The notes under the pieces were generated by a model. It had not been told where the DNA came from and did no database searches. It saw nothing but the letters and a program-made list of their open reading frames with translations. DNA of 64,000 nucleotides from assembly GCF_003258355.1 (NCBI RefSeq), contig NZ_QKPO01000004.1:62001-126000 (forward strand), in the 5' to 3' direction. Positions 17,471-25,126 of the stretch are shown here, in pieces. A program made the position numbers and the translations under genes. Numbering within the stretch: position 1 is the first letter of the stretch; the number at the start of each line of letters is the position of its first letter. This DNA comes from Confluentibacter sediminis. Lineage in GTDB: Bacteria; Bacteroidota; Bacteroidia; Flavobacteriales; Flavobacteriaceae.

Positions 17471-18186
17471 TTGTTTTCTCTATTTAAATTGAGTTTAGTA
17501 AGCATTAAAAAGAATATGGAAACACTTAAAAAATAAACAATATCCCTAGTATCCAGTACCCCTCGGCTCATACTCTTAAAATGGTAACTCATGCCTAATG
17601 CTTCTATAAATGTACTAGATGAAAATTCCGAAATCCCTTCAAAACCTATATAAAATAGAAAGCATAGAAAAACGGAGAGTATAAAAGCCACGATTTGATT
17701 ATCGGATACCGTAGAAGTAAAAAGGCCAATAGCAGTATATGAAGCCACTAAAAATAACAATCCGAAATACGAACCTAAGGTGCTTCCCATATCTAAGTTA
17801 CCAACAGGATTTCCAAGTTCGTAAACCGTATATACATACAGTAAGGTTGGTAAAAGTGCCATGATGATAAGAATGAGCGATCCAAAATATTTACCAAGGA
17901 CAATTTGTAAATGCGAGATGGGTTTCGTGAGTAACAGCTCTAAAGTTCCTTGTTTTTTTTCATCTGAAAAACTCCGCATGGTCACAGCAGGAATCAGGAA
18001 AATCAATATCCAAGGGGCTAATAAAAAAAACGAGGATAGATCAGCAAAACCATAATCCAATACATTAAAATCACCTTTAAAAACCCATAAAAACAACCCG
18101 TTTAAAACTAAAAAGATAGCGATGACCAAATACCCTATGGGGGAAGCAAAAAATGAATTGATTTCTTTTTTTAAAATGGCGAACAT
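17467..18186 (-). CDS. gldF: gliding-motility ABC permease GldF
   Basis: This 239-aa protein is the membrane-spanning permease of the Gld ABC transporter. It has six hydrophobic helices and the ABC-2 hallmark sequence MRSFSDEKKQGTLELLLTKP around residues 66-85. The start at 18186 (MFAILKKEINSFFASPIGYL) is the conserved family start. It is the first gene of the gldF-ORF-gldG unit. The ATPase gldA is not linked. Confidence 0.94.
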   Translation of the reverse strand: MFAILKKEINSFFASPIGYLVIAIFLVLNGLFLWVFKGDFNVLDYGFADLSSFFLLAPWILIFLIPAVTMRSFSDEKKQGTLELLLTKPISHLQIVLGKYFGSLILIIMALLPTLLYVYTVYELGNPVGNLDMGSTLGSYFGLLFLVASYTAIGLFTSTVSDNQIVAFILSVFLCFLFYIGFEGISEFSSSTFIEALGMSYHFKSMSRGVLDTRDIVYFLSVSIFFLMLTKLNLNRENK

Positions 18187-18242
18187 GAATACTTTTAAAG
18201 TTTAAGGTATGGATTTATTGATGACAAATATCTAAAAATTAT

Positions 18243-19130
18243 TTATTCATAGTCTTGAAAACTGCTGACACTTTCTTTTCCTTTAGGAATTAGGGGTGTT
18301 GCTACAAAATTAACACTCACCGTATCCATCAAATTTAAGCCCATCAAACTTGAGGCGCCACCCACCGTGGTTGGGTTGCTTCTATATACGGCAATTTCTA
18401 AAAAGCCACCAGAGTTAAAAACCACCAAACCTCTGCCTTCATCATGGCGTTTATCTTCAGGGATATCAAAATTAACCACATCGCTGTATTTTGAAAATAC
18501 GGTTTTAAATTTATGATTACGTGCCGAAATTTCAAAATCACGTCCTTTCTGTACGTTTTCAAAAAAAGCTTGCTTAATATTGGTCACTACATTTCCATAA
18601 TTATCAATATAAATAATGCTTCCTATGATTTGGGTTTTCTCCTCATTTATAAAAGGCACCAGATTTTTTATAGGTTTTATGGTGCCAATAGTTTTTCCAA
18701 CAACATCTAAAGTGCCACCTCTGGCAATATGGCAAGCCACTTTAACAAATACATCTAACACAGGGAAACTACTTTGTATTTTATTATGTATATTGATTTC
18801 AACAATTTTCTCAGGGGCAATCTCACTACACAGCATGCTCATAATTCCATTATTGGCACAAATAAAATAATGCTCATCTAACTTGATGGCTATATGTTTG
18901 TTTTCAGGATTTATTTCAGAATCTACCCCAATAATATGCACACTGCCTTTCGGGAAACTTCTATAGGCATTTTGGATAATATACGCCGCTTCAGGAATGT
19001 TAAAGGGTGAGATAAAATGTGAGATATCAACAATTTTCACTTCTGGCAATTCACAGTAAATAGCGCCTTTTATAGCACCTACAAAGTGATCTTTTTCACC
19101 AAAATCTGAAGTTAATGTGATAATCGCCAT
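18243..19130 (-). CDS. SAM hydroxide adenosyltransferase (DUF62 family)
   Basis: The ATG at 19130 gives 295 aa starting MAIITLTSDFGEKDHFVGAI, the usual family opening; a TTG two codons upstream is not needed. Proteins of this family use water to split S-adenosylmethionine into adenosine and methionine and are relatives of the chlorinase and fluorinase. The C-terminal beta-barrel domain is seen from about residue 165 (IIYIDNYGNVVTNI), with the conserved GRGLVVFNSGGFLEIAVYR. It is divergent from phoH. Family call is firm; in vivo role is unclear. Confidence 0.88.
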   Translation of the reverse strand: MAIITLTSDFGEKDHFVGAIKGAIYCELPEVKIVDISHFISPFNIPEAAYIIQNAYRSFPKGSVHIIGVDSEINPENKHIAIKLDEHYFICANNGIMSMLCSEIAPEKIVEINIHNKIQSSFPVLDVFVKVACHIARGGTLDVVGKTIGTIKPIKNLVPFINEEKTQIIGSIIYIDNYGNVVTNIKQAFFENVQKGRDFEISARNHKFKTVFSKYSDVVNFDIPEDKRHDEGRGLVVFNSGGFLEIAVYRSNPTTVGGASSLMGLNLMDTVSVNFVATPLIPKGKESVSSFQDYE

Positions 19131-19165
19131 TGGCAAATTGTTGATATGTTTTTAATGTTTGGTTA

Positions 19166-19186
19166 CTCAAAATTAGTATTTTTGAG
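19166..19186. promoter_or_regulatory. overlapping divergent promoters sharing a palindrome
   Basis: CTCAAAA (19166-19172) and TTTTGAG (19180-19186) form a perfect 7-bp inverted repeat. It contains a plus-strand -7 box TATTTTTG (19177-19184, toward phoH) and a minus-strand -7 box TAATTTTG (19175-19168, toward the SAM hydroxide adenosyltransferase). The two directions therefore may compete. The remaining 190 bases up to the phoH start hold no other feature I can name. Confidence 0.35.
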
Positions 19187-19376
19187 TTTTACAAGATTGT
19201 TTTACAAACCTACATAAATTTTCGTTTTGGTTTTTATAATTTAAATGAAAAATGTGGGTTCATCTAGTCTTATTTGATAAAATAAAGAATACGGAATACA
19301 ACTAATTAAATCATGTCATCTGGGTAAACATCCTTTTTGTTCATCTTAGCTGATAATAAAACTAAAATAACTGCCT

Positions 19377-20333
19377 TTGAACGAAATTGTTATTGAACTT
19401 GAAGAAATCACTCCAAAAGAATTTTTTGGACCAGAAAATGTCCATATTGAACTTCTAAAAAAGTACTTTCCTAAACTTAAAATTGTAGCACGAGGTAATA
19501 AAGTCAAAGCTTTTGGCGATGATGAATTGCTAGAGGAATTCGATCGCCGCGTTACTATGCTTGTAAAACATTTTACAAAATACAATAAGTTGGACGAAAA
19601 TGTGATCGAGCGTGTTTTAACCAGCCAAAGTAGTGATGAATACACTACCTCACAAAAAAGTGGAGAGGTTTTGGTGCATGGCGTTGGTGGCAAACTTATA
19701 AAAGCCGAAACGGCTAACCAACGTAAAATGGTTGAGCTTATGCGTAAAAACGATATGGTTTTTGCCATTGGTCCTGCTGGAACCGGTAAAACCTATACAG
19801 GTGTCGCCTTAGCTGTACAAGCTTTAAAAAACAAAGAGGTTAAGCGTATTATTTTAACACGACCTGCGGTAGAAGCTGGTGAAAATTTAGGGTTTTTACC
19901 GGGCGATTTAAAAGAAAAGTTGGATCCTTATATGCAACCCCTTTACGATGCGTTACGTGATATGATTCCTGCTGAAAAATTAGCCTTGTATATAGAAAAT
20001 GGCACCATTCAAATTGCGCCATTAGCGTTTATGCGTGGCCGCACGTTAGATAATGCTTTTGTGATTTTAGATGAAGGCCAAAACACCACCCATAACCAAA
20101 TGAAAATGTTTTTAACCCGTATGGGGAAAAACGCGAAGTTTTTATTGACGGGAGATCCTGGGCAAATCGATTTACCACGCCGTACCATTTCTGGATTGAA
20201 AGAAGCTTTATTGATTTTAAAAAACATAGAAGGTGTGGGGATGATCTTTTTAGATGATAAAGATGTCCTTCGTCACCGTTTGGTTAAAAAGATTATTGAT
20301 GCTTACAAGCATATTGAAAACGTGGAGCAGTAA
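19377..20333 (+). CDS. PhoH family P-loop ATPase
   Basis: This 318-aa cytoplasmic protein has an N-terminal KH-like RNA-binding region (about 1-100) and a C-terminal ATPase domain with Walker A GPAGTGKT (132-139) and Walker B FVILDEGQN (228-236). PhoH-like proteins are linked to RNA metabolism and phosphate stress, though the reaction is not settled. No ATG lies near the conserved beginning, so the TTG at 19377 (LNEIVIELEEITPKEFF, read as Met) is taken as the start. A terminator follows and purC lies further downstream, a common neighbourhood in flavobacteria. Confidence 0.92.
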   Translation: MNEIVIELEEITPKEFFGPENVHIELLKKYFPKLKIVARGNKVKAFGDDELLEEFDRRVTMLVKHFTKYNKLDENVIERVLTSQSSDEYTTSQKSGEVLVHGVGGKLIKAETANQRKMVELMRKNDMVFAIGPAGTGKTYTGVALAVQALKNKEVKRIILTRPAVEAGENLGFLPGDLKEKLDPYMQPLYDALRDMIPAEKLALYIENGTIQIAPLAFMRGRTLDNAFVILDEGQNTTHNQMKMFLTRMGKNAKFLLTGDPGQIDLPRRTISGLKEALLILKNIEGVGMIFLDDKDVLRHRLVKKIIDAYKHIENVEQ

Positions 20334-20432
20334 TTGTCATGGTGGACCAAGCGAAGTCATCTCACGATTTTTGAGCTAAACATAAATAGATGATTTCGGT
20401 TTTACATTCCTTAATAATGCCGAATAAAGTTT

Positions 20433-20464
20433 AAAGCCAATTATTAATTTAATTGGCTTTTTTA
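20433..20464 (+). terminator. rho-independent terminator after phoH
   Basis: AAAGCCAATTA and TAATTGGCTTT form an 11-bp stem with a 6-base loop, followed by T's. The 281-base gap between phoH and the next gene holds this hairpin, a possible degenerate palindromic repeat around 20336-20400 and the promoter of the next gene. Confidence 0.8.
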
Positions 20465-20580
20465 TTTAAATATATGCTTTCGTCACACAATCAAATAGTT
20501 AAGTGTTTTTATGCTGAAATGGCCTGTTTTATCTATAAAAATTAACAAAAATTATGTAAAGATTATAGACTTAAATCGTC

Positions 20581-20588
20581 TAGTTTTG
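20581..20588 (+). promoter_or_regulatory. candidate -7 promoter element
   Basis: TAGTTTTG fits the TAnnTTTG consensus and lies 26 bases before the ATG of the beta-barrel protein. No TTTG is found at the -33 position. Confidence 0.35.
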
Positions 20589-20614
20589 CACCATAAACAT
20601 TTAAAAAAAACAAA

Positions 20615-21133
20615 ATGAAAAAAGTATTTTTAATTATCGGATTATCATTAGGACTAAGTCCAATCTTTGCGCAACAAAAAACGGAGATAAATATCACCCC
20701 AAAAAATTCTTGGCTAAAAGCAGGACTAACTGCTGGCGTTCCCGTAGGTGATGCGAGCGATGTGTCATCTTTTAATTTAGGTGTAGATTTAAGAGGGCAA
20801 TATTTGTTCAATCCAAATTTTGCTATTGGTGTGGCTTCTGGTTATAACCATTTTTTTGGTAAAGATGGTTTAGATGATTTTGGAGTGATTCCTGTTGCTG
20901 GATTTGCACGTTATTATTTTGCACCTAAAGGCTTATTTATAGGTACCGATTTAGGTTATGGTTTTTTAACAAATGTTGTGAATAATTCTGGGGGTCTATA
21001 TGTTAACCCACAAATTGGTTACCACAATAGAGATTGGAATATTTATGGCTATTTCCAAAATACATTTGCCGAAAACGATCTTGATTTACAAACCGTTGGT
21101 GTAGGTGTTACTTATAACATCCGATTTAAATAA
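20615..21133 (+). CDS. small outer-membrane beta-barrel protein
   Basis: This 172-aa protein starts with a clear signal peptide (MKKVFLIIGLSLGLSPIFAQ). The rest alternates hydrophobic and polar residues in short beta strands separated by Gly/Asn/Asp turns and ends VGVGVTYNIRFK, the aromatic/basic C-terminal strand expected of an OmpX/OmpA-like eight-stranded barrel. It sits alone with its own promoter and is followed by a palindromic repeat. Function beyond outer-membrane location cannot be given. Confidence 0.82.
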   Translation: MKKVFLIIGLSLGLSPIFAQQKTEINITPKNSWLKAGLTAGVPVGDASDVSSFNLGVDLRGQYLFNPNFAIGVASGYNHFFGKDGLDDFGVIPVAGFARYYFAPKGLFIGTDLGYGFLTNVVNNSGGLYVNPQIGYHNRDWNIYGYFQNTFAENDLDLQTVGVGVTYNIRFK

Positions 21134-21144
21134 ATTAAAATAAG

Positions 21145-21262
21145 GCTTCTCGATACAAATTTGTTCCGTTGCCCTTCACAAATCCACTCGAAGGGACAGT
21201 TTAGTTCCTATGGGTCAGTTCGAGTAAAATACGGAGGCACGGAGTATTTTGTATCGAGAACC
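21145..21262. repeat. TTCTCGATAC palindromic repeat, single copy
   Basis: The element starts GCTTCTCGATACAAATTTG and ends TTTTGTATCGAGAACC; the terminal TTCTCGATAC and GTATCGAGAA are exact reverse complements. Inner CACTCGAAG and CAGTTCGAG segments also recur in the other copies. It is a diverged relative of the units that fill 22378-22778 and 23117-23455. It follows the beta-barrel gene and lies upstream of a terminator. Confidence 0.85.
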
Positions 21263-21322
21263 TCAGTTAGTAGCGTTATAAAACGCACATTTACAATTTT
21301 CAAAATAAAAGCATTTTGAATT

Positions 21323-21354
21323 AAAAAAGGAGAAAGTTTATTTCTCCTTTTTTT
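21323..21354 (+). terminator. rho-independent terminator
   Basis: AAAAAAGGAGAAA pairs with TTTCTCCTTTTTT around the loop GTTTA and runs into a T-tract. It ends transcription from the beta-barrel gene, and its right edge touches the -33 box of the purC promoter. Confidence 0.85.
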
Positions 21355-21355
21355 G

Positions 21356-21386
21356 TTTGGCATTATTAGTAAACAAATTACATTTG
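21356..21386 (+). promoter_or_regulatory. purC promoter, Bacteroidota type
   Basis: A -33 TTTG at 21356-21359 and a -7 TACATTTG at 21379-21386 are separated by 19 bases, an exact match to the Bacteroidota sigma-factor consensus. Transcription should start near 21393, about 20 bases before the purC ATG. Confidence 0.75.
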
Positions 21387-21412
21387 CATAATAAACCATA
21401 GACTACCTTATC

Positions 21413-22360
21413 ATGAACACCATTACTTCTACAAATTTCAATTTTCCAGGTCAAAAAAGTGTTTACAAAGGAAAAGTAAGAGAGGTTTATAATATCCATG
21501 ATAATCTGTTGGTGATGGTCGCTACCGATAGGCTTTCGGCCTTTGATGTTGTCATGCCAAAAGGTATTCCCTACAAAGGGCAAATACTGAATCAGATTGC
21601 GACTAAAATGATGAAAGATACCGAAGATTTGGTACCTAATTGGTTAGTCGCCACACCAGATCCGAATGTAGCCGTGGGGCATTTATGCGAGCCATTTAAG
21701 GTTGAAATGGTGATTCGTGGGTATATGAGTGGACATGCGGCACGCGAATACAAAGCAGGCAAACGCATGTTGTGTGGAGTGACCATGCCAGAAGGTATGA
21801 AGGAAAATGATAAATTTCCTGAGCCGATGATTACCCCAGCGACTAAAGCTGAGATGGGCGACCACGATGAAGATATTTCTAGAGAAGACATTTTAAAACG
21901 AGGTATTGTTAGTGAAGCCGATTATGTAGTGTTGGAAGATTATACCAAAAAATTATTTCAGAGAGGAAGTGAGATTGCGGCATCTCGTGGCTTAATTTTA
22001 GTAGATACCAAATACGAATTTGGAAAAACCAAAGATGGGAAGATTGTGTTGATTGACGAAATACATACACCAGATTCATCCCGTTATTTTTATGCTGAAG
22101 GTTACCAAGACCGTCAAGATAAGGGTGAAGCCCAAAAACAACTTAGTAAAGAGTTTGTTCGCCAATGGTTAATTTCCAATCATTTTCAAGGTTTGGAAGG
22201 GCAGACCGTGCCTTTTATGAGCGACGATTATATTGAAACTGTTAGTGAGCGTTATATAGAACTTTACGAAAACATTACAGGCGACACGTTTATTAAAGCT
22301 GATGTTAGTAACATACAAGAGCGTATTGAAGCTAATGTGTTGGCTTATTTGAATAAATAA
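21413..22360 (+). CDS. purC: phosphoribosylaminoimidazole-succinocarboxamide synthase
   Basis: PurC joins aspartate to CAIR with ATP to form SAICAR in purine synthesis. The 315-aa protein has the family signatures [29 protein letters not shown] split over residues 17-45, then [10 protein letters not shown] (about 98-107) and [13 protein letters not shown] (about 217-229). Its length is that of the longer Bacteroidota/eukaryote-like form. It has its own consensus promoter. Downstream lies the repeat array. Confidence 0.97.
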   Translation: MNTITSTNFNFPGQKSVYKGKVREVYNIHDNLLVMVATDRLSAFDVVMPKGIPYKGQILNQIATKMMKDTEDLVPNWLVATPDPNVAVGHLCEPFKVEMVIRGYMSGHAAREYKAGKRMLCGVTMPEGMKENDKFPEPMITPATKAEMGDHDEDISREDILKRGIVSEADYVVLEDYTKKLFQRGSEIAASRGLILVDTKYEFGKTKDGKIVLIDEIHTPDSSRYFYAEGYQDRQDKGEAQKQLSKEFVRQWLISNHFQGLEGQTVPFMSDDYIETVSERYIELYENITGDTFIKADVSNIQERIEANVLAYLNK

Positions 22361-22377
22361 ACTATTAGTTTATCATC

Positions 22378-22778
22378 GCTTCTCGATACAAATTTGTTCC
22401 GCTTTGGCTACACAAATTCACTCGAAGTGACATTTAGGAAATCAATATAAATTTTAGGTAGCTCGTCAGTTCGAGTGATGCGACGTAGGAGTATTGTATC
22501 GAGAACTTTTGGTTAGTTTTGCTTCTCGACACCATTTTCTCATACTTCGAAAACCACTCGAAGTGACATTTAGGGAACCAATATAATTTTTAGTTAGCTC
22601 GTCAGTTCGAGTGATGCGACCCAGGAGCATCGTATCGAGAACTTTTGGTTAGTTTTGTTTCTCGACACCATTTTCTCATGCTTCGAAAACCACTCGAAGT
22701 GACATTTAGGGAACTAATATAATTTTTAGTTAGCTCGTCAGTTCGAGTGATGCGACGTAGGAGTATTGTATCGAGAAC
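22378..22778. repeat. tandem palindromic repeats, left block (three units)
   Basis: Three direct units lie at 22378-22506, 22521-22642 and 22657-22778. Each starts GCTTCTCGA(T/C)AC or GTTTCTCGACAC, contains CACTCGAAGTGACATTTAGG and CAGTTCGAGTGATGCGACG, and ends GTATCGAGAAC, the last being complementary to the start. Unit spacing is 143 and 136 bases. The final base of the third unit is also the last base of the GIY-YIG stop codon. This accounts for the whole 417-base gap after purC. Confidence 0.92.
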
Positions 22779-23074
22779 TATTCAGTATTAAACTTTTTCT
22801 TGGCAAGATTAGGCAACTTATCAAACTCATTTCGTATCAAAGCTTCTTTTTTTGCTTTCGACCATTTTTTGATTTGCTTTTCATGTTCAATAGCGATATT
22901 AGGGTCTGTAAATTCAGCATAAAAAACCAAACTCAGAGGTCTTCTAGAGTAGGTGTAACTATCTTTATGTTTGCCAGATTGATGTTCTATAAACCTACCT
23001 TCAAGTTTAGAAGTGAACCCTGTATAATAGGTTTCATCAGAACACTTTAAAATATAAACGTAGTAGATTTTCAT
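22778..23074 (-). CDS. GIY-YIG nuclease family protein
   Basis: This 98-aa protein is a single GIY-YIG catalytic domain (COG2827/UPF0213 type) with no DNA-binding domain. The GIY-YIG counterpart motifs are YVYIL (5-9) and YYTG (16-19), the catalytic Arg is R27 in LEGRFIEH, and the metal-binding Glu is E63 or E65 in AIEHEKQIKKW. Such domains cut DNA with one metal ion. The gene is enclosed by palindromic repeats on both sides, and its stop codon abuts the left block. It has no other gene partner. The link to the repeats is discussed in the findings. Confidence 0.9.
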   Translation of the reverse strand: MKIYYVYILKCSDETYYTGFTSKLEGRFIEHQSGKHKDSYTYSRRPLSLVFYAEFTDPNIAIEHEKQIKKWSKAKKEALIRNEFDKLPNLAKKKFNTE

Positions 23075-23103
23075 TGGTTAAATATAATAGTTTCTTTTAT
23101 ACT

Positions 23104-23455
23104 GTCAGTTCGAGTTGCTTCTCGATACAAATTTGTTCCGCTTTGGCTACACAAATTCACTCGAAGTGACATTTAGGGAACCAATATAATTTTTAGTTAG
23201 CTCGTCAGTTCTAGTGATGCGACGCAAGGAGCATCGTATCGAGAACTTTTGTTTAGTTTTGCTTCTCGATACAAATTTGTTCCGCTTTGGCTACACAAAT
23301 TCACTCGAAGTGACATTTAGGGAACCAATATAATTTTTAGTTAGCTCGTCAGTTCGAGTGATGCGACGCAGGAGCATCGTATCGAGAACTTTTGGTTAGT
23401 TTTGCTTCTCGACACCATTTTCTCATACTTCGAAAATTACTCGAAGTGACATTCT
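23104..23455. repeat. tandem palindromic repeats, right block (two full, two partial units)
   Basis: A short fragment GTCAGTTCGAG (23104-23114) is followed by full units at 23117-23246 and 23261-23389 and a truncated unit from 23404 to about 23455 that lacks the right half. Orientation is the same as in the left block and the period is 143-144 bases. The truncated unit ends 16 bases before the ParE stop codon. These units fill the 397-base gap between the GIY-YIG and ParE genes. Confidence 0.9.
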
Positions 23456-23471
23456 AGTATATCAATAATTT

Positions 23472-23771
23472 TTATTCAGTTATTCTTTTTTTTAAATCCA
23501 TTCTTTCGTGTAAAATCCTCGTAATTTCAATATAATTTTCGTTCAAAGTTCTGTAGAAAATGATATGTCGATTTGTTTTTAGTCCTAGTAGACTTTGAGT
23601 AATTCCATCATAGTTTTTTCCTATTTGAGGATTATCTGCAATGTCTTGAAAGTTTGAAATTAGCATTTCATAATAGTTGTCCGCTTGACTTTCAGACCAA
23701 ACCTCAAAAGTATATTCCCAAATTTTAGATAAATCCTCAACAGCTTTATTCGTTAATTTAAATTCAGCCAT
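23472..23771 (-). CDS. RelE/ParE-family toxin
   Basis: This 99-aa protein has the ParE/RelE fold pattern: N-terminal LTNKAVEDLSKIWEYTFEVW helix region, central QIGKNYDGI, and C-terminal strands HIIFYRTLNENYIEITRILHERMD. ParE-type toxins poison DNA gyrase, while RelE-type cleave mRNA; the WEYT...W motif and C-terminal RILHERMD favour ParE. It overlaps the antitoxin gene upstream by 8 bases, the standard antitoxin-first arrangement with coupled translation. Confidence 0.9.
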   Translation of the reverse strand: MAEFKLTNKAVEDLSKIWEYTFEVWSESQADNYYEMLISNFQDIADNPQIGKNYDGITQSLLGLKTNRHIIFYRTLNENYIEITRILHERMDLKKRITE

Positions 23772-24015
23772 TTGAGCGTTTTTTAGCTTTTAGAGATTCC
23801 AGATGTTTTTTGTGGTCAAAATCGTGGTCAATTCCGCTATCGATTCCATCCTGAATGGCATTTTTCAACGCCATTACTTTGTTTTCTTCTTCTTCTAAAA
23901 GTCTTAATCCTGCTCTGATTACTTCACTAACATTTTTAAATCGCCCTTCTTTTATTCGGCTCTGTACAAATTCATCAAAATAATTTCCGAGTGATATGGA
24001 TGTGTTTTTGTTCAT
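23764..24015 (-). CDS. ParD-like ribbon-helix-helix antitoxin
   Basis: The ATG at 24015 gives an 83-aa protein starting MNKNTSISLGNYFDEFVQSR; the longer frame beginning at 24063 runs through the promoter and is rejected. The N-terminal half is a ribbon-helix-helix DNA-binding domain of the ParD/CC2985 type (SEVIRAGLRLLEEEE, about 32-46) and the C-terminal tail (IDHDFDHKKHLESLK) would wrap the toxin. It should neutralise ParE and repress its own promoter, whose operator is immediately upstream. Confidence 0.9.
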   Translation of the reverse strand: MNKNTSISLGNYFDEFVQSRIKEGRFKNVSEVIRAGLRLLEEEENKVMALKNAIQDGIDSGIDHDFDHKKHLESLKAKKRSNG

Positions 24016-24019
24016 TTTA

Positions 24020-24064
24020 ATACCATTTGATTCAAATATACCAAAAATTGGTATGTTTGCCAAA
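24020..24064 (-). promoter_or_regulatory. ParD/ParE promoter with autoregulatory operator
   Basis: On the minus strand a -33 TTTG (24064-24061) and a -7 TATATTTG (24040-24033) are 20 bases apart, a full consensus promoter. A perfect palindrome ATACCAA-AAA-TTGGTAT (24038-24054) overlaps the -7 box, and a further half-site ATACCA lies 18 bases away at 24020-24025. The predicted transcript starts only about 10 bases before the antitoxin ATG. This is the expected layout for repression by ParD or the ParD-ParE complex. Confidence 0.75.
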
Positions 24065-24112
24065 TTTTCAAACTAAACACAAGTATTCAAACTCATTCTT
24101 ATTAAAGCTACT

Positions 24113-25066
24113 TTATTTACCATCCTCCCACAACCATCGTAAAGCTTCCGGAAATAAAGCCCCAGCGTGTTTGTCGCTGTGTTCGCCATCGGTCCAAACC
24201 TTTTTAAAGGCATATCTTGGGCCTGGAGTCTTCATGTCATCGGCATGTTTATTGGCATAGGTCATGGCTGAAACCATTTGCTGATTCGCCAAAAACCAAT
24301 CGCCCCATTCGTTAGTCAAATCATGGCTACCATCCTGATAAAAAATACGCATGGGCCGTATAGGTTCCCGACGAATCAATGCGGGATAATCTTGACCACC
24401 CAATTTAATAGGTGTTTCATTGGGTCTGAAACCAATGGACGTATAGCTACCAATAGCACTAAACACTTTTCGAAACATATTGGGATAATGCCATGCGACT
24501 GTAAAGGCTGCAATGGCACCGCTACTTGTCCCACAAATGGCACGTTGTTCTGGGTCGTTGGTAAGATTGTAATCTTTGCCAATTAAAGGAAGCATTTCTT
24601 CTACTATAAATCTAGCGTAAGTGTCATCCATGGCATCGTATTCATTGGCTCGGTTATTGGGGTTGGAAGACCCCAAATTATCGGGGTAGGTTTCAGAACG
24701 GTTTCCTGGGGTTATAAAAATCCCTATGGTTACGGGCATATCGCCTTTGGCTATTAAATTTTCCATGACTTGAGGTGCTCTAATACTCCCTTGTGGATTA
24801 CTAGCACGAAAACCATCTTGAAATACCAAAACGCTGGCCGGTTGGTCTGGTTTGTATTGAGCAGGAACAAACAGCCAATATTGGCGAACGGTACCCGTAA
24901 TAATCTTGCTATGAAACTCAAAAGGCCCTTTAAAGTCGCCTTTAGGCACACCTGCTTGTGGAAAATGCTCTGCCGTTAATTCTAAACCAGTGGTTCTAAT
25001 GTCCATTTGGCTAAACATGGATGTGGATGTTAAAAAAGATAAAAACAGTATTAATGAGAATTTCAT
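24113..25066 (-). CDS. secreted alpha/beta-hydrolase esterase
   Basis: This 317-aa protein begins with a signal peptide (MKFSLILFLSFLTSTSMFSQ). It is an esterase-D/enterochelin-esterase type alpha/beta hydrolase: the nucleophile elbow is GTSSG (179-183, S181), and HSDKHAGALFPEALRWLW (297-314) carries the likely catalytic His (H300). Proteins like this remove acyl groups from plant or algal polysaccharides or hydrolyse sugar lactones. The secreted DUF1593 protein on the far side of the STAND gene may belong to the same substrate pathway (inference). The polysaccharide cannot be named. Confidence 0.85.
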   Translation of the reverse strand: MKFSLILFLSFLTSTSMFSQMDIRTTGLELTAEHFPQAGVPKGDFKGPFEFHSKIITGTVRQYWLFVPAQYKPDQPASVLVFQDGFRASNPQGSIRAPQVMENLIAKGDMPVTIGIFITPGNRSETYPDNLGSSNPNNRANEYDAMDDTYARFIVEEMLPLIGKDYNLTNDPEQRAICGTSSGAIAAFTVAWHYPNMFRKVFSAIGSYTSIGFRPNETPIKLGGQDYPALIRREPIRPMRIFYQDGSHDLTNEWGDWFLANQQMVSAMTYANKHADDMKTPGPRYAFKKVWTDGEHSDKHAGALFPEALRWLWEDGK

Positions 25067-25126
25067 GGTGGTGGTTTTAGTTTAGTTGGTATAAAAAATG
25101 ATTTATAAAGCTATAATTTAATTATT

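Noticed and set aside
20336-20400. A possible third repeat family member after phoH
   Set aside because: The sequence around GTCATGGTGG and AAGTCATCTC looks like other flavobacterial intergenic repeats and has TCATCT / AGATGA arms, but there is no second copy in the window to support it.
22378-23455. CRISPR-like array
   Set aside because: The regularly spaced direct repeats have 136-144 base units that are palindromic through most of their length, with only short, near-identical linkers and no unique spacers. No cas genes are present.
23764-24063. Longer form of the antitoxin starting at 24063
   Set aside because: The extra 16 residues are encoded by the promoter and operator. The ATG at 24015 fits the ribbon-helix-helix N-terminus.
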